Below, one piece after another: positions 21,894-31,432 of a stretch of DNA of 64,000 nt. How positions within the stretch are numbered: the stretch's first letter is position 1; the number at the start of each line of letters is the position of its first letter. The translations under genes and the position numbers were made by a program. A model generated the notes under the pieces. It searched no databases. It saw only the letters and a program-made list of their open reading frames with translations, and was not told the origin of the DNA. This DNA comes from Rhabditoides inermis (taxonomy: Eukaryota; Nematoda; Chromadorea; Rhabditida; Rhabditidae): assembly GCA_963966185.1 (NCBI GenBank), contig CAWZYM010000269.1, positions 62,001 to 126,000 of the forward strand. Direction: 5' to 3'.

Positions 21894-22118
21894 TTAACTT
21901 TGAATAACTCCTGTGACCAAACCACACTTTCAAAAAAGTTCTATCCGTCTTAGTCGGGTAGAATCATTCATTGGGCAACCAAAATACCTTGACTTCATAT
22001 CACATGATTTATTATTAGAATGTTAATAAGCATTAAAAACAACATCAAAAAATTGCAAAACTCCAATTTCAACAAAGCCTAACTCGACTATAAAATTATA
22101 TATTGACTCGAAACTCTC

Positions 22119-22444
22119 TCAGTACTTCGTCGGGTGTCCCTGTTCTCGATCACGGCCTGGCTCAGCAACAGTCGGTAACTCGCGGGTTTTTGGGTTTCGC
22201 AACATAATGATGACGAATGGATCGACCGGGAGCAAGTATGCAAATGGACGCGAGAAGTTCGAGAACGTTCGACGGTAGAGGCAACGTTGTCCACAAGGCT
22301 CACCCGTTCGAAAATGAATAAAAAAAGGCCGCAAACGGCATACTCTATATGAAAAAAAGAAGAAAAAAAGATATCGAAAGATATCACCGACCGGATGAGG
22401 CTTTGCTATAGGGAGCAATACCCTCCAAGTGTTTTGTGTTATGT
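22119..22444 (-). pseudogene. Chemoreceptor C-terminal relic
   Basis: A minus-strand frame ending at a stop at 22119 encodes FAYLLPVDPFVIIMLRNPKT, which looks like helix 7 and the start of the tail of a nematode seven-helix receptor. A possible upstream exon (22444-22392) joins poorly, and its sequence is partly repeated near 33040-33190. No other exons were found. Probably a receptor remnant; family unknown. Confidence 0.35.
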
Positions 22445-22681
22445 CTGCAATAATGGAAAAACCATTATTAGTATTGTAAACGGATAGGAAGACCATTTAA
22501 CTTTACCTTTTTACAATACAAGCAAGCAAAGCTACATATCTCATACTCACAAAAAATCGTTTATCATAAACTCAAAAACAAAGTTTTACATGTGTCACGT
22601 TGACACATCTACCTTTTTGAAATAATTTCACAAGACGACTAAAAGATACCACGAGCCTATGACTTGGTATCGACGCTCCTG

Positions 22682-23505
22682 TCACTTGCTTTGGTTTCTA
22701 TTATGGAAACTGGTCTGTGTCTGTCTCGGCTCTAGCATAGCCTCGATTCTGCGCCTGCAACAGGGCAGACATGCGGCCATCCAGTCAAGTGTCTGTCGTC
22801 TATAGGTGGAGACGCACGTGATAGACACCAAGGGAGCCAGCACTGGCATCACTGAAAACATTGATTGTAAGTTCACAGTTTGTTCGTAGTTCGGATGAAA
22901 CCAAACAAAAACGATGCATTTTTGCCGTCTCGTGCTTGAATCGGTGAAAAAATGTTTTACCTGACAATAAGCAGAATGGCAGCATCTGATTGAATGCGTT
23001 TTGAACGAAATCAAATTGCGCTGATACATAGGAGATTACGGCGATGGAGTAAAACGCAGGTATCATTGCTTGAAGAGTGAGCGCCTAAACATACGAACAG
23101 GTTTTATTCGTTCAAACTCAAAATTTGGCTATACAGGGGTCTTGCCTAGGTCTCATACTGTTCAATGTCTATATTGATGATATAGCAGGTCGATCATTGC
23201 CATGTTGAACATGAACACACGATACGACTTGACCTTAGAAACATCTACATTAAAACGGTTGAACATTATAACTTCAATTGTTTATTCGTTTGTTTTTGCG
23301 TTTTGATCCATAGAATTTAACCAACAATTTCGAAATCATCGAGAAATCCTTTCATACAACCTACACATAATGTATTGACATACTAGTAAAGTTTCACCTG
23401 TTTTGGAGTGGATTTCAAAATGATAATGATGAGAAAAGCGTTCGCAATACTTCCAGTGATGGAAGTGATGATGTCGAAACATTTACACAGAAACTGCACC
23501 GACAT
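22682..23505 (-). pseudogene. Srd-like chemoreceptor pseudogene lacking helices 3-5
   Basis: Exon 23505-23398 encodes a start and helix 1 ending STPKQ. The next, from 23233, reads VKSYRVFMFNMAMIDLL and then breaks off near 23183. Exons 23084-22961 (ALTLQAMIPAFYSIAVISYV onward, helix 6) and 22851-22682 (helix 7, CVSTYRRQ, stop) follow. The parts that supply helices 3-5 and the GPC/Cys loop in the three neighbouring receptors are absent. In their place is a reverse-transcriptase-like fragment (23134-23193). Surviving exons keep open frames and splice signals, so the loss is probably recent. Confidence 0.8.
23134..23193 (+). mobile_element. Fragment of non-LTR reverse transcriptase
   Basis: The plus strand reads QGSCLGLILFNVYIDDIAGR, matching the QGSxLGPxLFNxYINDI region just before the catalytic box of LINE-type reverse transcriptases. 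Only about 20-30 codons remain. It abuts the broken Srd exon. Confidence 0.7.
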
Positions 23506-23918
23506 TTTCGAGCTGCAGCGTTTTGAATATAGAACAAAACGGAAATTAAAACACGTATAACAATAGTTTACGAATAGGAAAAAAACACTCAAATTTCTGA
23601 AGACGTGTGTTCAAACAAGTTTCATGATATATTCAAAAAACAAAACTAGATGTTGATGTGTTGCAGAACAAATACAAAAGGAAACAATCAGAAATGTTTA
23701 GGTATGAAATGTTTTAAAACTATTATAAACACGAACAACGCTTCATATGAATTGACGCAGCAAATAAACACACAATGATTTTTGGTGCGTGGAAATGTTC
23801 GATTTATACACAGCTTTCACACTTTTGTGAAGAAAGTACAACACTTGTGTGCCTGTGAAAATAATACTAGCAGTACAGTGCATGGGAGAACAAGGGAACT
23901 TCACATTCGAGTGGAGCA

Positions 23919-25909
23919 TCAGAGTTCGGACGGGAAGCTTCGGATGTCGCCGGCGAGCCTCGCGGAGCGGGTCGAGTAGACAGACGCGTTCGATGGTCCC
24001 GCCGCACTGCTGTTGTTCACGCTGCTCACTTTCCGGTTCGGGTTCGACAGGTCGCAGCGCAGCCAGCGCACCGCCTGCTGCCTGCAAACAGTCGTGTCGA
24101 GTCTACTGGACTTGTTTCGAAGTTGCACTTGCCTGTAGGGACTGACGCAGTAGATGGAGACGAAAGGCGTGAGCGCTGGCATGATTGCCAGGATGGAAAA
24201 CGCGAACAGCTCCTGTATGTGACACATTTTATCTGATGAGATTGAACGGTTTTTTTGTTTCGCGTCGATTTTTAGTTTAGTGCTCTAGTGGAACAAATTT
24301 CCACAACGATGTTGTCTGTACATGGTCGTCATCACAAAGTCTCTACTTTTTGCACAATTGACAAGGGTCTGAGAAGAAAGAAAAAAAAATCTGCAACGGA
24401 TGGTTGCACGGCTGATAGCAACAGACGACCTCTCAGTTTTATAATTTATGTGTTCTTCACTAAATTTTGCAGTTGTCCTCACTTCTTCTCTCGCGTAAAT
24501 TACATCTGTCCATGTATTCACAGTACGAATTACCGTAGCTTCGATGTAATGACTTTGATACTTGATCGTGTCTAGGTTGCTTTGACATTGACAGCTTCGT
24601 TGTTCATCGTAATGACTTTAATACTTGGATAGTGCCTAGGTTCGAGTACCTGGAAGAGACTGCGGTAGATGTCTGCCTGCCCCAGCCAGTAGACAATAGC
24701 GGCCAGCACGAAAAACGAGGGAATGAAGGCCTGGTAGGTGAGCGCCTGCATACGTAAAGGTGCGGTCAGTCTCTTCGAAAGCCACTCGGGAGTGTTTCGA
24801 AGGCATAGCAAGGCATTTCGAAGTGTTCGGGGTTATTCGAAAGTAATCCGAAGGCCATTCGGGAGTGTTCTGGGGGCGATTCGAAAGGCAATTCCGAAGT
24901 GTTTCGGAGGCATTCGGGAGTGTTTCGAAGAGACTGACCGCAACTTAGCACTCATCAATCACCACGCTTCCCCGTGTCTCACATTGACGAGCTGCGTGTG
25001 GAGCTTCTTCGTCGACTCGCTGAGGTGCGAGCTGGACTGTTCGAGAAACGTGATGATCTTATGGCGCATCAGGAGAATCACGCAGTAGAGCGGACCGACT
25101 GGCAGTGTCTGAAAGCGGCAAGTGTGGTGCTCATTGCGCTGGCCCACCATGTAGAGAATCATCGAGATGACGGGCGGGTTGAGGATGGACAGGCTGCCGG
25201 ATACGGTCTTGTTCTCGAGTTCTGTGTATCCGTTTGCAGTGAGCAACGCGCGCACGTCTTTCTCCGGAGACAGCGCACCGGCAAAACAAACCTCGTAGAT
25301 CCTCACTTTTTTCGTGCACTTTTTCGTCATTGAAACTGACCACCATGATGAACGATGGAATGTAGAGTAAGAACACCCCGATTATGATTACTTTTATGGG
25401 TATCGGGTCTCTGATAAGCACCCAATATCTAGAAGAATCTTGGTGTCAATCCGCACAATGTGAAAATCGAACCTGTAGCAAAATGATAGCACAAGAACAA
25501 AAAAGTTGTGTCCGAAAAAGTGCAGCATGACACTGTAGTTGAGATAGCAAAAGTAGGTGGAGATGAACTTGCACGGCCCGTCGCTGATATACGACAGCGA
25601 CAGACCGATCGGAATCAACCTGTATAGTGATGATAGTGTATCAGTATCCTCTCTCTCTCTACCTCTCTCTCTCTCCCTCTCTCCTCTCTCTCTCTGTCCT
25701 CTCTCTCTCACTCACCTCTGCATGAGCGTTCCGCTGGTGACGCTGGCGAGCAGATCGAATACGGCCGTGTTGTACATGAACACGCAGTAGCTCTTGATCT
25801 GGCTGGGACTGCGCGAGACGATGAGGACAATGTGCGCCAAGTTCACGACCAGCCCCACCGTCGACGTCAGCGAGTGGAAGCCGATGTTCGCGAACTCGAG
25901 CGCGTGCAT
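23919..25909 (-). CDS. Srd-like chemoreceptor 1 (345 residues)
   Basis: Exons 25909-25716, 25619-25473, 25428-25341, 25291-25148, 25108-24983, 24745-24650, 24212-24133 and 24081-23919 join in phase. Srd-type landmarks in order are SPSQIKSYCVFMYNTAVFDL (helix 2 region), GPCKFISTYFCY, SFCYRYWVL after helix 3, LSESTKKLHTQLVNALTYQA entering helix 6, and FVSIYCVSPYR at the end of helix 7. The cytoplasmic tail ends FPSEL. It should be a sensory-neuron membrane receptor; ligand unknown. The intron 25109-25147 is only 39 nt, in frame and stop-free, so its retention would add 13 residues. The donor after 24133 is GC (AG|GCAAGT). A MITE fills most of the intron 24746-24982. Confidence 0.9.
24757..24945. 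mobile_element. MITE, family with TIR AAGTTGCGGTCAGTCTCTTCGAA, copy 1
   Basis: Ends GGTGCGGTCAGTCTCTTCG and its inverse are flanked by TA. Inner sequence repeats TTCGAAAC and CATTCGGGAGTGTT motifs. It lies in the intron before the helix-6 exon of Srd-like receptor 1; removing it leaves an intron of about 47 nt. Confidence 0.87.
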
Positions 25910-26724
25910 TTCTTAGAAAAAGGAAAACGCTACTGTTGTGGTTATTTCGCGCGAAACATTGAAAACAATTCAAAGTGTGCCAACAAAACGCCGGAAACAA
26001 AACTTCCAACGGCTGGCGACACGTGCAAACTCGACTCTGCATGCTTCCTGGCGTAACTGCCATTCAACTATCATGTGCAACCGCATGCATAATGTAAAGC
26101 TTCACCGAATTGTGTGATGATTGAAATCAAATAGGAAATTGCACCTGCCTACGTGATGTTTAGATACAGTATTGTTTTGTTTTGCGTCGGCATTATAGAC
26201 CACCTTGCATAATGCATGTTCGACAACACTTGAAAAAAACACACTCCACATAATGATCACAAATACGGTTGATTTAATAAAGTTTTCTACGCAATCGATG
26301 TTTTTCACTCATCAGAAATTTCTAGTTGGCATTCAGATATATGTATATCTTTATCGAATTTTTTGATTGTTCTTGGCAAACGCAATCGCACTCGTCGGCG
26401 TTCTTTTTTTAATTTTTTTTCAAACAAAATGTACAGGAAACAACGAGCATCATTGTGTAAAGCCGTTAAAGCGGGGTGAAATTATTAACTTGTTGTTTTT
26501 TTCATAAGAAAACTACCGGAAAAATAATATTTTCATGAGATCTTCATTTCGATGATCATCTCGCAAAGATGTTAAGATACTTTGGTTGTTCTATTTTCAG
26601 ATTGCGTGCTCTTCACTGGCAGGCGTTATGTGCGAGGAAAGCGTTTTGACGCCGCCGGGTTCAAGATGTTTCAAGCTAATCGGTGTTTGTAGGAGATCTG
26701 TTCTGTTACATTCTTTTCTGCTTT
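25910..26724. other. Intergenic spacer
   Basis: AT-rich, nothing supported as coding. Should include the promoter of Srd-like receptor 1. Confidence 0.5.
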
Positions 26725-26869
26725 ACTAGCGCTGCGGCGCGCTGTTGCGCGCCTCCGCACTAGGTATACAAGAAAAGAAAAATAGAAAATAGTTCATGTT
26801 AACTATTTCACTCTGTCTTTCTCACTGTCTCTCTCCCTTACTCTCTCTCCCTATCTCTCTCGCTCTCTC

Positions 26870-26959
<90 letters not shown>

Positions 26960-26986
26960 CTCTCTCTTTCTCTCTCTCGCTCTCGC

Positions 26987-27017
<31 letters not shown>

Positions 27018-27355
27018 CTCTCTCGCTCTCACTCTCTCTCTTTCTCTCTTTCTCTTTCTCTCTGTAGGAGATCTGTTCTGTTAATGTTACATTCTTTTCT
27101 GCTTTACTAGCGCTCCGGATTTCTTCTGTCTACTTTCACGTTGGTAATATTATAATAATTATTCTTTATCCATAAAAGCAGTGTAATGAGGATAGTGGGG
27201 GTTGTTTGATCGGCCGATGTGTCATTCTTTAACTTTCTGGACACAAGTATTTGCTTTCTATTGTGTACTCTAACGTCTCCACTCCGGTCTTCTGATTTCG
27301 ATGTATCCATTACAGTCAGCTTCGCTCTGCCACAGCACGTCTCTCTCTCTCTTTC

Positions 27356-27404
<49 letters not shown>

Positions 27405-27540
27405 CTCTCTCTCTCTCTCTCTCTATTCTCTTCTGATACCATCAATGTATCGACTACAACACACTACGCTCTGCCACTGCACGTCTCTCTCCCATCTCTT
27501 CTGATGTCGATAAATCGACTACAGCCAGCTGCTGTACATG
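26725..27540. repeat. Dispersed CT/TA-rich repeat, copy B
   Basis: Same single-copy ends as 19795-20290. Contains a pure (TA)n tract at about 26873-26957 between CT tracts, and internal repeats of the TCGACTACA/CTCTGCCACTGCACGTCTCTCTC ending. Confidence 0.82.
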
Positions 27541-27671
27541 GTGTGAATGTAAATTTTCAAATGTTCGTATTGTAATGAAATAATACGCGAAAAAAAAATT
27601 GTTAATCATGAAGCAAAAAACGCATTATGAACAGAAATGACAAAATGTTGCATGTCTGATGAATTAGCGAT

Positions 27672-27720
27672 AGTGCCGTACGATGAAACAGTGGGGGGAA
27701 TGGCCTACACACAGTGCGAA
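27672..27720. repeat. Solo terminal repeat of the MITE family at 51161-51747
   Basis: GTGCCGTACGATGAAA followed by GGGGGGAATGGCCTA matches the right end of the element in the carbonic anhydrase intron. No partner end was found nearby. Confidence 0.6.
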
Positions 27721-27782
27721 ATAATTAGAAACATCATGATGTCATTCAACTTCATGGAAGAGTTATACATGTGGTTAGCTTG

Positions 27783-30700
27783 CTAAGAGTAGACACTCCT
27801 CCTCTGTTGAGAGAACGCTTGACTGTTCGTGGTCACGCTTCTCTTCGGTTCCGAAGAGAAATCACACACAAGCCAGCGAATCGCTTGTCTTCTGAAAAAC
27901 AGTTTCCAATTTGCGAAACCTTTTGAAGTTTACATAGAGTCTGTTTTTTGCAAATTGTATGGTGCAAAATGTTTCTAAACGTTTTGATAACGTTGTTGTT
28001 GTACTATTTATCATCGTCAGAGCTACGTATGATAGCTCACCTGTATGGAGTGACGCAGTATATGGCAACGAGTGATGTGAGAAGAGGCATCACTGAGAGA
28101 GAAGAGAACACGAATAGCTCCTTCAAAACACCGAGTCTTTCTTGCAGTGTGAACAACTACAGTCTGCGCCAGAGCGATAGTTTTCGATCTACCTCGTTTT
28201 TCTTGCGCACTATTGCCCAGAGCTGACTCTCCGTCTTTCTCTAATCCACCCCACCGCGCGCCACTTATTGCAAGCATAAAACTATAGAAGAGCTTCTTCC
28301 CACGTCGTCAGTACATGGTACCAACCACAAAGTACTCCTGTAGCTGTAGCCATAATTGCCCTATCATAATTCATTGCGAGCATAGAACTATACACTTTGA
28401 GCAAGGCGCGGTAGTAGCTCATCCTGTTTTACTTCCCACCCACACGGTCGTATTATCACTGTGACGTCTCTCTGCAACTCGCACATTTCAATCACCCATA
28501 TATGCGATGAATTGAATTGAATTGAATAGAGTCCACTACCTGGAACAGCGAGCGCACGATGTTCATCTGCGCCAGCGCGTACGCGAATGCCGCCAGCGCG
28601 AAGAACGACGGAATCATGGCCTGCAGGGTGAGCGCCTGAAGTTGCGATCAGTCTCTTTGAAACACTCCCGAATGCCTCCGAAACACTTCGGAATTGCCTT
28701 TCGAATCGCCCTCAGAACATTCCCGAATTGCCTTCGAAATTCTCCCGAACACTCCCGAACATTTCGGAATGCCTTGCTATCCCTTCGAAACACTTCGGAA
28801 TTGCTTCCGAAGAGACTGACCGCAACTTGAAAAAAGGTGACGGTTCAGGTATTCTGTAGCACATGATTCTCATAGACGCCAGAGTATCGCTAATTAAAAA
28901 ATGCCGGTTTCCATCAGAATGTCTGTAAAACAAGATTTTGATGGGTAGTTAGAGGCCAGAGTTTCACTAAATAAAAAAATGGTCTCTAAAAACTTTTTAA
29001 ATGCCGGTTTTGATAAGAAGTTCTGTGAAACATGATCTATGGGTATTGAGACGCCAGAGTATCGCTAACTGAAAAAAAAACTATGAAAAAAACCGATTCT
29101 CATCAGAACTTCTGTGAACATTTTTTTTCGTGGGTGTTATGACGCCCGAGTAATGCTAGCCTACGTTGACAAGCTGTCGGTGTAGCTTCTTTGTGGATGG
29201 GCTGAGGTGGGACGACGCGGAAGCAAGGAAGCGGATGATGCGACTGCGAATCACCAGAAGCACACAGTACAGCGGGCCAACGGGCAGACACTGCAATCGA
29301 AACATAATAACTTTTTATAGGCGCGAGAAAGAGAGAGTTGGTGTGATTTTTCAGATTTTGTTGAAACGTTGTTTATTTCAAGTATTGTTAGGTCGTATTA
29401 AAAAAGAACTCTGGGAAAAAAGTCAGTCGCCCGTAACAATAGCGCCAAAAAAATATAATAATTCAAACATGTTCTGTTACAAAGTTTCAAAGTACCATAT
29501 TTGTGTTCCGAAGTATCATTTTGACCCTGTTGACTGGCATTTCATACTTCTCTGGAATTCTTCTTTGTTAAAGGAACAGTGGCGACTCATTTTTTGACTC
29601 GGAGTATTATTTAAAAAAATAATAACCTAACACATTTTTAACTTTCGCGAAAGAACAACGATTTCGCGTTACTTTCGAATCTGCCACTGCCACGGATGCA
29701 GACAAAAATTTGAATTACTCGCCAACGCTTCAATACTGCACGTTGGAGTCGGAGACATAAATGAACGACGCCCTTTCACTTGCTTCATGGCTCAGTGCAT
29801 GTGCGCTGCGTTGTGGCCCCCGAGCTTCGCTGGTTCGATTCCGGTCACCGCCGAATGTTTTGCTCGTGTGAAAATGATGAGATATAGCAGGTTGTGGCAG
29901 AAATAAGTCGCCACTGTTCCTTCAAAGTGTTTTTGAGAACTTGTGAACTCAGGAGTATATGTTGTGGACATTCTAGTACGAAGTTTGCTATGCGAATTTT
30001 AATGCGAACCTTTCCTGTTTAAAATCACGTTTACACAAGGCGATATGACCGAGGCTCCCACCATATACAATATCATGGTAAGTAGGGGAGGGTCGAAGAT
30101 CGACAGGCTGCCGGTGACGGTCTTGTTCTCGAGATGCGTGTAGTTGTTCGCCTCCAGCAGCGCGCGCACTTCGTTCTCAGGAGACAGCGAGCCGGTGAAC
30201 CACACCTAAAGCCGTGTTCAGTCTTCTCAAAAACCCGTTTCCAAAGAAGTTTGTAGTTGGAGGGCATTCGCAAGTAGTTTGAATTAGTTGGGGGCACTTC
30301 GGAGGAAGTTGGAAGTGGTTGGGAGGTTGGAAGGCGATTTGCATGGCATTTCGGAGTCAGTTGGAAAGCATTTTGACAGTAGTTTGATTAGACTGACCGC
30401 AACTTAAACAAGTGCACATCGAACACATCAACGCAACGCACGACTATCAGAAGGGAGGGGATGTAGATGACGACCAGAAGAGCGACCAGCGAGAGCGTGC
30501 GCGCGTTGTTGTGACGCAGCACCCAGTACCTTATGAGATAACAGTTTACAAATTTATGCCGTATACAAAACACTCAGTATACAAAACTGACCTGTAACAG
30601 AACGACATCACGAGCACGAACAGGTTGTGGCCGTAAAAATGCAGCATGATCGAGTAGTTGAGATAGCAAAAGTAGGGAGATATCAGCTGGCACGGTCCTT

Positions 30701-30988
30701 CGCTGATATACGAGAGCGAGAAGTCGATGGGTACAATTCTGAAAGATTGTAACGTTTTTAAAAACGAGTTTCGAAGACAACATACCTCTGCATGACCATT
30801 CCGCTAGTGACGCTGGCTAGGAGGTCGAATAGCGCCGTGTTATACATGAACACTGAGTAGCTTTTGATCTGCGACGGGCTTCTGGTGACGATGAGGACGA
30901 TGTGCAGGACGTTCGTCGCCACTCCACCGATCGACGTCACCGCGTGAAACACAGTGTTGCCCAGCTCGAGCGCTTCCTTGATGCCCAT
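27783..30988 (-). CDS. Srd-like chemoreceptor 2 (330 residues)
   Basis: Exons 30988-30786, 30738-30592, 30529-30442, 30205-30062, 29290-29165, 28635-28540, 28120-28041 and 27891-27783 join in phase with the same intron positions as receptor 1. Landmarks: SPSQIKSYSVFMYNTALFDL, GPCQLISPYFCY, SFCYRYWVL, the extracellular loop ending NKTVTGSLS, LSPSTKKLHRQLVNALTLQA and LVAIYCVTPYR. The start ATG at 30988 was chosen by alignment with receptor 1; upstream sequence could add a short 5' exon. Introns are swollen by mobile elements: a MITE touching each of two 3' splice sites, a tandem repeat and two TTAA-flanked elements. Clearly a tandem paralogue of its neighbours. Confidence 0.9.
28639..28828. mobile_element. 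MITE, TIR AAGTTGCGGTCAGTCTC family, copy 2
   Basis: Left end AAGTTGCGATCAGTCTC and right end, the inverse of AAGTTGCGGTCAGTCTC. It sits in the intron before the helix-6 exon of Srd-like receptor 2, the same intron as copy 1 in receptor 1. Its end lies within about three bases of the acceptor, which reads CAACTTCAG on the coding strand. Confidence 0.87.
28850..29130. repeat. Degenerate tandem repeat, about three units of roughly 100 bp
   Basis: Units share GACGCCAGAGTATCGCTAA, ATGCCGGTTT and CAGAAnTTCTGTGAA strings. Located in the intron between exons 29290-29165 and 28635-28540. Confidence 0.65.
29402..29567. mobile_element. TTAA-flanked MITE, AGAAGAACTCC family, copy 2
   Basis: Starts AAAAGAACTCTGGG and ends TCTGGAATTCTTCTTTG, with TTAA at 29398-29401 and 29568-29571. 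The interior matches copy 1 (GTGTTCCGAAGTATCATTTTG). Confidence 0.82.
29572..29921. mobile_element. TTAA-flanked element with internal tRNA-like pol III boxes, copy 1
   Basis: TIR AGGAACAGTGGCGACT at 29572 is inverted at 29921. TTAA lies to the left (shared with the preceding MITE) and TCAA to the right. Inside is an A-box-like TGGCTCAGTGCA (29788-29799) and a perfect B box GGTTCGATTCC (29832-29842), all in an intron of Srd-like receptor 2. Confidence 0.8.
30209..30404. mobile_element. MITE, TIR GTTGCGGTCAGTCT family, copy 3 (diverged)
   Basis: Left end AAGCCGTGTTCAGTCTTCTC, right end inverse of AGTTGCGGTCAGTCTAATC; TA at 30207-30208 and 30405-30406. On the coding strand the left end runs into TTTAG, the 3' splice site of exon 30205-30062. 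Removing the element leaves a 38-nt intron. Confidence 0.8.
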
Positions 30989-31432
30989 TGAGCTCGCAAA
31001 GTTCTCTGAAACGCTCTGATTGTCAATGTGATCTACAGTCAATTTGAATGCGCGGTTCGCGTTTAATCAATTTTAACAGAGAAGTTCGATAGGAAAACGA
31101 ACGAGAATAAACGGATAAAAACTTTTCCGTGTTTCCGAATCCACTAGATTTTGTTCTAGGTACACGGGAAAAAGTTGTATGACAACTTTCTCACACTCAT
31201 GAGCTTTCACACAAAAATCAGAACAAAAATCATTTCTGTGCGTTTCTATGTATCTGAGTGAGAAAAAAAACACATATGTACTGACATCAAACAAGTCGAA
31301 GAACACAACAAGTAGTAATCATGAGTTATTTGTTCACGATAATAATACAAATACAGTCAACCACGTCACAGAAAAAAGATAACAACTTTCAAGAGTCTTG
31401 CTGGCTGATAGGAACGAGAAGGATAAAGTTCA
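30989..31432. other. Short intergenic spacer
   Basis: AT-rich gap between receptors 2 and 3. Nothing coding is seen; it should contain the receptor 2 promoter and receptor 3 terminator. Confidence 0.5.
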
